This document shows positions 38,001-46,415 of a stretch of DNA of 64,000 bases, in pieces. Both the position numbers and the translations under genes were made by a program. The DNA is from Bacteroidota bacterium (lineage in GTDB: Bacteria > Bacteroidota > Bacteroidia > Chitinophagales > Saprospiraceae). Location of the stretch: positions 1 through 64,000 of the forward strand of contig JASBVF010000059.1 of the NCBI GenBank assembly GCA_030147525.1. The letters run 5' to 3'. Position 1 is the first letter of the stretch. Each line of letters opens with the position of its first letter. The notes beneath the pieces were generated by a model. The model did no database searches. It saw nothing but the letters and a program-made list of their open reading frames with translations, and was not told the origin of the DNA.

Positions 38001-38983
38001 GGTCCAATATTTCACCCAACCAATCCACCGGATTCGGCGGAAATTACACGGGAGTGAATACCAAAAAGTTGAAGATCAGCCGCACGGAAGGTCTCGGCGA
38101 CAATCGCTACCGTCTGACGGCCAGCACTGCGCAGTGTACTGCACACTCTGCCGGGGCAGTTTTGTTTGAAAGCGAGGACACCTGTCCCGACCCGATCGCT
38201 TACGAGTGCCTCGGCATGAAACTCAAGTGGCTGCCGGAGCAGCAACGTTGGGCCGTTTTTATAAAACCGGAAGGATTCACGCCACCGGTTTACAACAACG
38301 CCACTTCGGGCCGGGTGACGGTCGTGGCGCCGGTGGGCTTCACCTACACGGGTCTGTCGAGCAAGGCGGGCGGTACCTGGAAGCCGGGTATCGTCACCTT
38401 CAACCCTCCGGGAGCGCCCGGCATGCAGTTTATGATGTTTAACCTGACACCGAACAACAACCAGCTCTTACTCGCTGAGGGTGAGGAGATTATGCTATTT
38501 TCCTTCGCAAAAGTGGGTGACTGCCCGGCGAATATTTACCTGATGGACGAGTACGTGCCGCAGTCGTTCCAGCCCAACGAGCTGACGGGCATCGGCCTCG
38601 GTCTCGGCTTCGGGCCGGACATGTACTTCAAGCTGTGCAGTATTTACGACCGGGAGGCGGCGAAGTGTAACCCGGGACATGCGATGGGCGCCATTCAAGG
38701 CCCGATTGGCGGAAATGCCGCACCGGCGGAGGCCGTGGATTGGTTCCGCATGTCGCCGAACCCGGCGAGGGACTGGCTGGATGTTTCCTTCAAAAATGAC
38801 TGGACGAACGCCAGAGCCACGCTGCGGGTGCTGAACCTGAAAGGCCAGGTTGTACACACGGAACCGAACGTGACGGGCGGCTACCTGAAACTGAACCTGC
38901 GGCACCTCATCCCCGGCCAGTATTTCGTGGTGCTGGAATCGGAGGGTAAGGTTTTGCAACAAGAGAAGTTGATGAAACACTAA
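35066..38983 (+). CDS. Giant secreted Ig-like repeat protein with T9SS sorting domain (paralogue 1)
   Basis: About 1305 residues from the ATG at 35066 (signal peptide ending SSLFSQ); ATGs at 35069 and 35072 are equally possible. Order: an N-terminal beta module (IYMKAQLLPGGQSWGIFAK), a calcium-loop segment (HDCDGDGILNAFEDTNGDGE), eight Ig-like repeats of about 95-110 residues, each with a Cys near the start and the motif QWQ(M/T/V)S, a second copy of the first module, and a T9SS domain (MSPNPARDWLDVSF). It is exported by T9SS; adhesion or matrix formation is inferred. It pairs with the next gene. Confidence 0.85.
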   Translation: MMMKTHSTHLLCLFLLLSSSLFSQTYPIYMKAQLLPGGQSWGIFAKADESFSPSTFTITGSAQATIVVPTGFQIDSIISVSGLWTNNATVVNPVENPGKTYISFGLVMDNPPILYNNGERLLFKFYSHSACPDSMHLIQNGVDPFDQLPNSMNTNPGNEITVIDFGAGAAIYNYGGIYAPSAWNCHDCDGDGILNAFEDTNGDGEWTPGVDASPLCGEGGGGGGCTDPEFSSQPNNAKSCSGESLTLSAAVGNVSDPTFQWQMSSDGGLTWTNVIDNSNFEGAQTGSLFIENVAGMHSFRFRLKAADDTCETISNAATLTIEGPITISGQMQEQEVCSGEPTSFTIQASAGMAGTLAYQWQTTQNGGLSWTNIISSTDNGIYTNFTSKTLNISDVSGLHGRCYRVKLTTGECDAFYSQNTCLTVLGPVAITSQPQDAIACDGSEATFSVEAENQSPNPLGPLFYQWQTSTDGGATWTDLNDNAETSGAQSGSLSLSNVSGKNKHRFRVLVSTNDCNASTSAAAVLSVVGPFSVTAQPAGFTGCDGSAAVFEASISNATGEGTLKFRWELSCNGGLDWVNFMPGGQNDATGFTTEKLEIADVSGLGGCQVRLRYWTDECSYGWTEPATINVEGPVKFTEQPQPATTCTGNPICFETAVENEGAGTLNFQWQYSKDGNNWLTVSDDNIFSGSTTTQLCLSDVSGQNGSCFRLLAQTQTCTSVASEVACLEVVKPVEIAVQPQDLTECETGTAAFSVSVTNTSADDVTYQWQVSTDQINFTNIEEGGPEGYSGVNSTAFQIANLAGLHGTDYRLQVITPGCSAFFSETAHLTVEGSLAYDQQPEAVTTCAGSAAEFAVATTNATGMGSMVYQWEISGDGQTWEDVSANSNFSGTNSNTLKINDVSGFDQHQFRSKVRTGACGWLISTPAMLSVEGPLSVTLQPQDATVCPDSAQVFEAAVTNAGAGNMNLQWQMSTDAGNTWSNISPNQSTGFGGNYTGVNTKKLKISRTEGLGDNRYRLTASTAQCTAHSAGAVLFESEDTCPDPIAYECLGMKLKWLPEQQRWAVFIKPEGFTPPVYNNATSGRVTVVAPVGFTYTGLSSKAGGTWKPGIVTFNPPGAPGMQFMMFNLTPNNNQLLLAEGEEIMLFSFAKVGDCPANIYLMDEYVPQSFQPNELTGIGLGLGFGPDMYFKLCSIYDREAAKCNPGHAMGAIQGPIGGNAAPAEAVDWFRMSPNPARDWLDVSFKNDWTNARATLRVLNLKGQVVHTEPNVTGGYLKLNLRHLIPGQYFVVLESEGKVLQQEKLMKH

Positions 38984-39015
38984 CCCGTTTCAAAAACAAG
39001 AAATGCTGTTTTGCT

Positions 39016-39088
39016 GAAATTGGTTGAAATTGAGAAATTCTATGACTATCAACGAATTGCATTGAATTTCCCAATTTCAACCAATTTC
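39016..39088. repeat. Inverted repeat between the giant paralogues
   Basis: A perfect 17-bp arm GAAATTGGTTGAAATTG at 39016-39032 and its complement at 39072-39088, with extra pairing inside. It lies in the 143-bp gap between the two genes and may form a terminator or mRNA stem. Confidence 0.6.
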
Positions 39089-39126
39089 CAAATTTCCATA
39101 ATGCTCCCCCCCTTAAAATCACACAG

Positions 39127-42100
39127 ATGAAAAAACTCATGACGCTCGCCCTGCTGTGCCTTGCCACGGCTTCTTTCCTTTCCGCTCAAATACCTGCGAT
39201 AGAATTGAAACTGCAATTACTAAGTGACATGGAGAGTTGGGGGGTTTACGCAAAAGCAAAAAATACCATCTCTCCTAGTTCCGCCACGATTACTGGCTCA
39301 GCGCAGGTTACAATAGTGATGCCGACTGGTTTTGATTGGAGTAACTTAGTAAGTAATTCTGGTACATGGTCAATGGATGCAGTCGTTTCAGGGCCAACTG
39401 AAAACCCAAACATGGCATACTACTCATTCGGTCTTGTAACCGATAATCCGGCGATTCATTATCAGCCTGATGTTGAAACGCTTCTTTTCTTTTTTAAAAG
39501 TGCCGGAACCTGTCCGGATTCAATTTATCTTATTGATAATACAACAGATCCTTTCAACGACTTGCCCAATTCCGTTAATAGCAATCCAGGCAACCAATTT
39601 TCCATCATAGATTTTGGTGTTTCAGGGGTTCCAATTTATTCGTATTCAAACAATTATGCACTATCTGCCTGGAATTGTAAGGATAGCGATGGAGATGGCT
39701 ACTTGAATGCATACGAGGACACCAATGGGAACGGCGCCTACAATTCCGGAGATATGTCTAATCTCTTTGATCCGCTTAGCCCTAATAATTATGCTCATTT
39801 GAATCTTAAGCTCCAACTCTTAGAAGATGGAGAACGTTGGGGAGTTTTTGTAAAACCTGATTCTACGATTTCATTTTCGACTTTTACTATCACCTCTATA
39901 GCAACCATCAATTTGCTGATGCCGTTGGATTTCACATGGTCCGATCTTCACAATCATGGTGGTACTTGGACAAATTTTGCCACTGGACTATATAAAATTG
40001 ATGGTGAAACCTGGCGGATGAACACATTTGGGTTAGTGACGGATTATCCTTCTATCCAGTACACACAGAATGGTGAAACCTTATTATTCTCGTTTAAAAC
40101 AATGAGCGAATGCCCTGATACATTATTCATTTTAAAAAATGTACATCGCCCTGTTTGCCCAAATGATTGTCCCTACCCTTATAATTACATAGAAATGATA
40201 GACTTGGGGACACCAGGTGCACCTTCCTATAACTATGCACACAACTACGCACCCTCCGCCTGGAGTTGCCACGACAACGACGGCGATGGCATCCTCAACG
40301 CCCACGAGGACACGAACGGGAATGGAGTGTATGACCAGGGATTGGATGCTTCCAACCTCAACGGGGGGCCGTACAAGGCTTTGGATTTCAAACTCCAACT
40401 CATGCCCGATGGAAAAACCTGGGGCGTGTACGTAAAGCCGGACAGCTTTATCTCGCCCAGTACGAATACCATCACCGGCTCGGCGCAGGTGACGGTGGTG
40501 ATGCCCTTTGGGTACCAATGGAATAGTTTGGTCAACCACGCAGGCACTTGGACGCAAAATGCAACCGCCGCCGGACCTGCCGAAAATCCGGGCAGGACTT
40601 ACACCTCGTTTGGGTTGTTGACATACTTGCCACAAATTAATTATGTTTCGGGTCAGGAAACGTTACTGTTCACTTTCAAAGGAATAAGTGCGTGCCCTGA
40701 CACGATGTACTTGATCGACAATGAAAATGATCCGTTTACAGACTTGCCAAACTCATTCAACAGCAACCCTGGCAACGAAATATCGGTGCTTGATACTGGA
40801 ACCATTGACTGGAAAGTTTACTATTATGGAAGCAACTACGCCCCCTCCGCCTGGAGTTGCCACGACAACGATGGTGATGGCATCCTGAATGCTCACGAAG
40901 ATACGAACGGGAACGGGGTGTATGATCCGGGGGTGGATGCTTCCGATCTTAATTTGAATAATTGCATTACAATCACACAGCAGCCGGAAGATGTGAATGG
41001 ATGCACTGGAAGTTCGGCCATATTCACTACAGTAATCAGCAACCCTACAGGAGTCCAGGCAAGCTACCAGTGGGAAGTAAGCACAAATAGCGGAGTCACT
41101 TGGTTTAAACTGTTCAATAATTCCATTTATGATGGGGTAGTCACCCCGGTTTTGAGCATTAATTCCATCACCAACCTAAACGGAAATTTTTACCGGCTCA
41201 GAATCAGTACGCCGGATTGCGATCCGATTTACACGGTTCCAGCACTGATCCAACTGAATGACCCACTCACCCTCATCGACGAACCCGATAACGCCACCTC
41301 CTGCTCCGGCAACGGCATCACGATGCAGGCCACTATCATTAACGCTGGCACAGGTACCATTTCTTACCAATGGGAACAAAGTTGCGACCTCGGTCTGACC
41401 TGGGCGGATATATCGGAAGGCGGCGTGAATGGTTATGAAGGAGTTAACTCCAACAAGTTGATAATCAACGATGTAGTGGGACTGAATAGTTGCCAGTTTC
41501 GGCTACGGTACTCCTCAGGGGGATGCGTAGAAAAATGGTCAAACTTTGGACTGTTGACGGTACAGGGGCCGCTTTCCATCGCCACGCAGCCTGTTGATTC
41601 AGACACGATCTGTTCCGGAAATCCGGTTTGTTTCAGTGTGCAGGTTGTCAACGAAAACTCTGGCTTGATTACCTACCAATGGCAAATCAAATATGCCAAC
41701 GCTACCACTTGGATTAACCTTCAAAACAACGCCACTTTCAGCGGCACCAAAACAGCGAACATGTGCTTAGCCACAGTCGCAGGGTTGGACAAAGCGCAGT
41801 TCAGGGCTTTGGTAAAAACAAGTAATTGCAGTGCAATCACATCCGATGTGGCGCTTCTGAGGGTTAGCTTTTTAACAGTTATGAAAAATCCTTATGATGT
41901 TGTAATCTGCTCGGGAGAAGCGGTTTCATTCACTTCTTTGGCAACTTACTCAGTTTCAAGTCAAAACCCGGGAAGCGATATTGAATACCAATGGCAGGTA
42001 TCTACCGACAATGGACTGTTCTGGAGTGATATAAATAGCACGACTGATGGAGGTGTTTACTCAAATTTTAATACATCCACCCTCAACGTCAGCGATGTGA

Positions 42101-43665
42101 CCGGCTTGTATGGACGATCATATCGCTTGCGTTTTGAGGCAAATGGCTGCTCGGAAATTTATAGTGTCAAAGCGAAACTGAAAATCAGTGGACCTATTTC
42201 GATTATTAATCCACCCGAAGATTACAGCACTTGTGGAAGTGGGTATTTGTTCCTTTCTACCGGGGTATTGAATGAATCATTAGATTTTCCCAACGATGGA
42301 ATTTTTAAATGGCAGGAAAGTAAAGACAATGGATTAACCTGGCATTATTTAGATGACAATATAATTTATGGAGGCACAGAAACGGATACGTTACTTATCA
42401 CAGAGGTATCCGGGAAAAACAATTATCGATACAGACTTTTGTACTGGACAAGTGTCTGCGATACGATAACTTCCAATGCGGCAACCCTAACCGTCGAAGG
42501 CCCGCTCGAAGTCACCGCCCACCCACAGAACACAACCCTGTGCCCTGACGAAAGCGCTGTTTTCAGTGCATCGGTCACGAATGCTGGTGCCGGGAATGTT
42601 ATTTTCAAATGGCAAACCACCAGCAACGGCATCACCTGGACAGACATTTCTGAAGGCTCGCCCACCGGCTTCGGTGGCACCTACTCTGGCACGAACACCG
42701 AAAAACTCGAAATCAGCAAAGTGAAGGGGTTGAATGGAAGGAAATACCGGCTCAAGGCAAGGACTGGCGAGTGCGATTTTATATTTTCTACCGGGGCGAT
42801 ACTTCAGGTCGATGGTTCGATTTGCCCCACAAAAAAATGCATCCAACTAAAACTCGAATACCAACCCGCCAAGGCGAACTGGGCCGTAAAACTCCGTGCC
42901 CAGCCAGGCTCACCGGCCACTACGGGCAATGTCCTGACCTCGGCGAGCATTACCCTGGTAGCGCCCCAAGACTTTGACTATCAGAATTTTACCAGTAAAA
43001 AAGGCGTGTGGGAATTGAGCGGCACGCTCGAAAATCCGGCCGAAAATCCCGGCATGAAATACCTGACGTTCGAGCTGCAACCCGGCGCTGCCTCGCTCAA
43101 CCTGTCGCCGTGGACGGAAACGACGCTTTTCACTTTCAAAAAAATGGGCGATTGCCCGGACTCGCTGTACCTGATGAACGGGATGATCCCGCAAGGGATT
43201 GAACCCAATGAAATCAAAGGTCACGGCCAATCGAGCGGCCAAACGCACTCCCTCCAACTCTGCGGAGTTTACGACCCCGCAGCGTGGAGTTGCCTCTCCC
43301 CTGCCCCGCCCGACGATCTGCCCATCGACACGGACGTTCAGCTTCAGTTTGCCGGAGGCATCCAAACTGCTCAAAGTCAGGCGCTGGAAAAGCAAAAAAC
43401 TACCACGACCGGCGAGCCGATCCGGTTCTCCGTTTCACCTAACCCGGCCACAAGCTGGCTGGATATTTCTTTTGAAAATAATCGGCCAAAGGCCAACGCC
43501 ACGCTGCGCCTGCTGAGCCTGCAAGGTCAGCCGCTGCACCTGCAAAGCCTGCCGGACACCGGCCACCTCCGCCTCGACCTGACGGCACTGCCACCTGGCA
43601 TTTACTTCCTCACGCTGGAAGTGGACGGGAAGGTGGTGCAGCGGGAGAAGGTGGTGAAATTTTGA
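39127..43665 (+). CDS. Giant secreted Ig-like repeat protein with T9SS sorting domain (paralogue 2)
   Basis: A 1512-residue protein with a signal peptide ending SFLSAQ. The N-terminal beta module (KLQLLSDMESWGVYAK type) is present three times (about 22-205, 220-405, 415-600), each followed by a calcium-loop motif such as DNDGDGILNAHEDTNGNG. Six Ig-like repeats, a fourth copy of the module and a T9SS domain (VSPNPATSWLDISF) follow. Compared with paralogue 1, modules have been gained and Ig repeats lost. The first third is more AT-rich than the rest, consistent with recombination. Confidence 0.85.
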   Translation: MKKLMTLALLCLATASFLSAQIPAIELKLQLLSDMESWGVYAKAKNTISPSSATITGSAQVTIVMPTGFDWSNLVSNSGTWSMDAVVSGPTENPNMAYYSFGLVTDNPAIHYQPDVETLLFFFKSAGTCPDSIYLIDNTTDPFNDLPNSVNSNPGNQFSIIDFGVSGVPIYSYSNNYALSAWNCKDSDGDGYLNAYEDTNGNGAYNSGDMSNLFDPLSPNNYAHLNLKLQLLEDGERWGVFVKPDSTISFSTFTITSIATINLLMPLDFTWSDLHNHGGTWTNFATGLYKIDGETWRMNTFGLVTDYPSIQYTQNGETLLFSFKTMSECPDTLFILKNVHRPVCPNDCPYPYNYIEMIDLGTPGAPSYNYAHNYAPSAWSCHDNDGDGILNAHEDTNGNGVYDQGLDASNLNGGPYKALDFKLQLMPDGKTWGVYVKPDSFISPSTNTITGSAQVTVVMPFGYQWNSLVNHAGTWTQNATAAGPAENPGRTYTSFGLLTYLPQINYVSGQETLLFTFKGISACPDTMYLIDNENDPFTDLPNSFNSNPGNEISVLDTGTIDWKVYYYGSNYAPSAWSCHDNDGDGILNAHEDTNGNGVYDPGVDASDLNLNNCITITQQPEDVNGCTGSSAIFTTVISNPTGVQASYQWEVSTNSGVTWFKLFNNSIYDGVVTPVLSINSITNLNGNFYRLRISTPDCDPIYTVPALIQLNDPLTLIDEPDNATSCSGNGITMQATIINAGTGTISYQWEQSCDLGLTWADISEGGVNGYEGVNSNKLIINDVVGLNSCQFRLRYSSGGCVEKWSNFGLLTVQGPLSIATQPVDSDTICSGNPVCFSVQVVNENSGLITYQWQIKYANATTWINLQNNATFSGTKTANMCLATVAGLDKAQFRALVKTSNCSAITSDVALLRVSFLTVMKNPYDVVICSGEAVSFTSLATYSVSSQNPGSDIEYQWQVSTDNGLFWSDINSTTDGGVYSNFNTSTLNVSDVTGLYGRSYRLRFEANGCSEIYSVKAKLKISGPISIINPPEDYSTCGSGYLFLSTGVLNESLDFPNDGIFKWQESKDNGLTWHYLDDNIIYGGTETDTLLITEVSGKNNYRYRLLYWTSVCDTITSNAATLTVEGPLEVTAHPQNTTLCPDESAVFSASVTNAGAGNVIFKWQTTSNGITWTDISEGSPTGFGGTYSGTNTEKLEISKVKGLNGRKYRLKARTGECDFIFSTGAILQVDGSICPTKKCIQLKLEYQPAKANWAVKLRAQPGSPATTGNVLTSASITLVAPQDFDYQNFTSKKGVWELSGTLENPAENPGMKYLTFELQPGAASLNLSPWTETTLFTFKKMGDCPDSLYLMNGMIPQGIEPNEIKGHGQSSGQTHSLQLCGVYDPAAWSCLSPAPPDDLPIDTDVQLQFAGGIQTAQSQALEKQKTTTTGEPIRFSVSPNPATSWLDISFENNRPKANATLRLLSLQGQPLHLQSLPDTGHLRLDLTALPPGIYFLTLEVDGKVVQREKVVKF

Positions 43666-43687
43666 TCATAAAAAACAAAAACTGTAT

Positions 43688-43725
43688 GCCCGGTCAGTGC
43701 TGTGAGTGCTGGCCGGGCTTTTTTT
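43688..43725 (+). terminator. Terminator of the giant paralogue gene
   Basis: GCCCGGTCAG pairs with CTGGCCGGGC (one G-U), followed by seven T. Confidence 0.85.
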
Positions 43726-43727
43726 CT

Positions 43728-43774
43728 CCCGCAGATTTTAAGATGAAAGAGAATGATCTGCGAAAATCTGCGGG
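43728..43774. repeat. Inverted repeat (CCCGCAGATTTT type)
   Basis: A perfect 12-bp arm at 43728-43739 with its complement at 43763-43774, flanked by further CTGCGGGA copies. It resembles the short-heptamer hairpins elsewhere in the window. Confidence 0.55.
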
Positions 43775-43830
43775 ATCTGCGGGAGAAAAAATAATTGGAA
43801 AGGAAGTTTGGATTTTCCACCCGCACTACT

Positions 43831-43849
43831 TTACTTTGCATTTCAAAGT
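43831..43849 (+). promoter_or_regulatory. Promoter with candidate operator (site 1)
   Basis: TTACTTTGC overlaps the palindrome ACTTTG-N5-CAAAGT (43833-43849). The palindrome and following bases (TTCTTTTTGAAAAA) recur before creD. It is a candidate binding site for the wHTH regulator encoded at 44569. Confidence 0.6.
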
Positions 43850-43869
43850 TCTTTTTGAAAAACACAATT

Positions 43870-44517
43870 ATGGTGAAAAACCAAAACGATCCACTCGAAA
43901 ATTTAGCCCAGATCCGCTCGCTGATGGAGCGCAGCAGCCGGTTCATTTCCCTGAGCGGGCTGTCGGGCGTGGCGGCAGGCACCGTCGCACTGATCGGGGC
44001 TGCCGTTGCCTACATTTATTTCGGGCTGCCGGTTTTTTCCGGTAAAAACGAATACTACTTCGAAGTCATCAAAAACGGGAACTGGGGCATGGACTACGTG
44101 ACCTTTTTCCTGCTCGACGCCGCCGCCGTGTTTGTGCTGGCGCTGGCCGGCGGAATTTATTTCACCACCCGGAAAGCCCGGAAAAAAGGCTATAAAATCT
44201 GGGATGCGCTCTCGCAGCGCATGCTCGTCAACCTGGCAATCCCGCTGGTAGCCGGCGGCATTTTTTGCATCGCTTTGTTTAAAAATGGCGCCTTCGGACT
44301 GATCGCTCCGGCCACGCTGATTTTTTACGGACTGGCGCTCGTCAATGGAGGGAAGTACACCCTGAACGACATCCGCTACCTCGGCCTCCTGGAAATTGGT
44401 CTTGGATTCATCGGGCTGTTCAAACCCGGCTACGGGCTGGAACTCTGGGCGCTGGGCTTCGGCGTGGCGCACATCGTGTACGGAATTATCATGTACAACA
44501 AATACGAACGAAATTGA
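43870..44517 (+). CDS. Predicted membrane protein upstream of the wHTH regulator
   Basis: About 215 residues from the ATG at 43870. A helical, charged N-terminus (NDPLENLAQIRSLMERSSRF) is followed by about six hydrophobic segments arranged in pairs. No enzymatic motif is seen. Similar small polytopic proteins often precede wHTH/creD genes in Bacteroidota, from which a role in envelope stress or homeostasis is inferred. It is probably co-transcribed with the regulator 51 bp downstream. Confidence 0.75.
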   Translation: MVKNQNDPLENLAQIRSLMERSSRFISLSGLSGVAAGTVALIGAAVAYIYFGLPVFSGKNEYYFEVIKNGNWGMDYVTFFLLDAAAVFVLALAGGIYFTTRKARKKGYKIWDALSQRMLVNLAIPLVAGGIFCIALFKNGAFGLIAPATLIFYGLALVNGGKYTLNDIRYLGLLEIGLGFIGLFKPGYGLELWALGFGVAHIVYGIIMYNKYERN

Positions 44518-44568
44518 CAGAAACCGGCCTGCTGCCTGCTGCATACCGGCCTGCTTGCCTACTAAAAA

Positions 44569-44868
44569 ATGAAACATCTCCTCGACAAACTCAACGACAC
44601 CAAACTCGACAACCGCATCCGGCTGGGCATCATGTCCATGCTGATGGTGAACGATTGGGTGGACTTCGGCACGTTCAAGGAGATGCTCGGCCTGACGGAC
44701 GGCAACCTCGCCAGTCACATGAAAGTGCTGGAAGGCGAAGGCTACGTGGAGTTGCGCAAGCAGTTCGTCGGGCGCAAACCGCAGACTTCGTACACGGCCA
44801 CGGTGGCGGGACGGCAGGCGTTCAATGACCACCTGGCGGCTCTGGAGGCTTTATTAAAAGGGGATTGA
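44569..44868 (+). CDS. Winged-helix transcriptional regulator (HTH_27-like)
   Basis: A 99-residue protein, essentially one winged-helix domain. Visible motifs are LDNRIRLGIMSMLMVNDWVD, FGTFKEMLGLTDGNLASHMK, VLEGEGYVELRKQF and a wing GRKPQTSYTATVAGRQAF. This compact type is commonly encoded next to creD. It should repress or activate its neighbours, and the twin palindromes at 43833-43849 and 44980-44996 are good candidate sites. Confidence 0.9.
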   Translation: MKHLLDKLNDTKLDNRIRLGIMSMLMVNDWVDFGTFKEMLGLTDGNLASHMKVLEGEGYVELRKQFVGRKPQTSYTATVAGRQAFNDHLAALEALLKGD

Positions 44869-44874
44869 ACTAGG

Positions 44875-44945
44875 ATTTCCAGGATTATTCAGGATTATTT
44901 GGATTAAACGCAGCGTGATAGAATCCAACCAATCCTACCAAATCC
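44875..44945. repeat. AGGATTATTC-type heptamer hairpin
   Basis: Repeats of AGGATTTCC and AGGATTATT face AATCCAACC and AATCCTACC, giving an interrupted long stem after the regulator gene. It may end the first transcript before the creD promoter. Confidence 0.5.
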
Positions 44946-44976
44946 TGAACATCATAGTTCAAATTTTTTTTCACCA

Positions 44977-44996
44977 TAAACTTTGTATTTCAAAGT
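44977..44996 (+). promoter_or_regulatory. creD promoter with candidate operator (site 2)
   Basis: The palindrome ACTTTG-N5-CAAAGT at 44980-44996 differs from site 1 in only one spacer base. The match continues downstream into TTCTTTTTAAAAA. It lies about 21 bp upstream of the creD start codon. Confidence 0.65.
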
Positions 44997-45017
44997 TCTT
45001 TTTAAAAATTGCAACAA

Positions 45018-46361
45018 ATGAATCCGGAATCATCCAACCAGGGCAATGCCTTCCAACGTTTCAGCCAGTGGCTGAAAGAATCGCTGATCGTCAAATTATT
45101 GGCCATCGGTTTCATCGTCATCCTCTTGCTGATCCCGAATATCATGATCAGGGAACTCATCCGGGAGCGGCAACAACGTCAGGACGAAGTGGCCCTGGAG
45201 GTGAGCCAGAGCTGGGGCGGTTCGCAGGCCATCCGTGGCCCGCTGCTCTCCATCCCCTACTCCACCTGGCAAACTTTCGACGACGGCAAGCGCACCGAAA
45301 CCCGCCACACCGCCTGGTTTTTACCTAAAAAACTCGTCGTGGACGGCAACCTGAGGCACGAAATCCGCAAGCGCAGCATCTTCGACGTGGTGCTTTACCA
45401 GGCGGAGATCAAACTCACCGGAGAGTTCGAACAGCCTGATTTTCAAGCCCTTCACATCAATCCGGCAGACGTACACTGGGACGAGGCACGGCTTTCCACC
45501 GGCATTTCGGGTATGACCGGCATCAAGGAAATCGTGACGGTGGACTGGTCTGGCGAGGTGCTTCAATTGGAACCGGGAACCACCGCCAATTCCTTCCTTG
45601 GCTCTGGCGTGAGTACGGAAATCCCCCTCAGCCAGGAGGGTAAAACCTACGCATTTTCCATCCCGGTCAAAATCAACGGCAGCGAACACCTCAGCTTCGA
45701 GCCGGTCGGCAAATCGACCACGGTCAACCTGCGATCCGACTGGCACTCGCCGAGTTTCGAGGGTGCTTTCCTGCCCGACAACCGGGAAATTTCACCAACC
45801 GGCTTCACAGCCCAGTGGCAGGTGCTCGATCTCAACCGGCCGTACCCGCAGCAATGGAAAAATGATGAGGCAGCCTTCGGCCAATCGAACCTCAGCGTCC
45901 GCCTCATCAAACCGGTGGACGAGTACCTGAAAAACACCCGCTCGGCCAAGTACGCCATCCTCGTCATCGGGCTGACGTTCCTGCTGTATTTCTTTTTCGA
46001 GGTGTTGCAAAAACTGCTGATCCACCCGTTCCAGTACCTGCTCGTCGGGTTGGCGCTTACGGTATTTTACCTGCTGCTGCTGTCGCTGTCGGAGCATGTG
46101 GGTTTCAACGCCGCCTACCTCACGTCGAGCGTGGCGACGATCGGGCTGATTGCGGGGTACAGTTTTTCTGTTTTAAAAATAAAAAGGCTGGTTTTTCAAT
46201 TGTTGCTGCTGCTCGTAGCGATTTACGGGTTCATTTTCATCTTACTCCAACTGGAAGATTACGCCCTGCTGGCCGGCAGCGCCGGTGTTTTCATCGCCCT
46301 GGCTTCGGTGATGTGGGCTTCAAGGAAAATTGACTGGTATAACCTCGGCAGCAGGCAGTGA
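45018..46361 (+). CDS. creD: CreD-type inner-membrane protein
   Basis: About 447 residues from the ATG at 45018. One N-terminal helix (LIVKLLAIGFIVILLLIPNI, about 26-45), a large periplasmic beta-rich domain (motifs SWGGSQAIRGPLLSIPY, LPDNREIS), then about five to six C-terminal helices (from about 310). This is the CreD layout. CreD is linked to envelope integrity and beta-lactam or colicin response in Proteobacteria; its Bacteroidota role is less clear. It shares a palindrome with the operon that encodes the neighbouring regulator. Confidence 0.9.
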   Translation: MNPESSNQGNAFQRFSQWLKESLIVKLLAIGFIVILLLIPNIMIRELIRERQQRQDEVALEVSQSWGGSQAIRGPLLSIPYSTWQTFDDGKRTETRHTAWFLPKKLVVDGNLRHEIRKRSIFDVVLYQAEIKLTGEFEQPDFQALHINPADVHWDEARLSTGISGMTGIKEIVTVDWSGEVLQLEPGTTANSFLGSGVSTEIPLSQEGKTYAFSIPVKINGSEHLSFEPVGKSTTVNLRSDWHSPSFEGAFLPDNREISPTGFTAQWQVLDLNRPYPQQWKNDEAAFGQSNLSVRLIKPVDEYLKNTRSAKYAILVIGLTFLLYFFFEVLQKLLIHPFQYLLVGLALTVFYLLLLSLSEHVGFNAAYLTSSVATIGLIAGYSFSVLKIKRLVFQLLLLLVAIYGFIFILLQLEDYALLAGSAGVFIALASVMWASRKIDWYNLGSRQ

Positions 46362-46377
46362 GCCGTTGGCCGTTAGC

Positions 46378-46415
46378 CAAGTTCATAATTCAACATTCAT
46401 CATTCATCATTATTT
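46378..46415. repeat. CATTCATCATTCATCAT repeat
   Basis: A short tandem repeat directly before the next start codon, matching the repeat at 34.2 kb. Confidence 0.5.

Noticed and set aside
43903-44832. 309-codon minus-strand frame across the membrane protein and regulator genes
   Set aside because: It is a shadow of high-GC coding DNA spanning two well-supported plus-strand genes.
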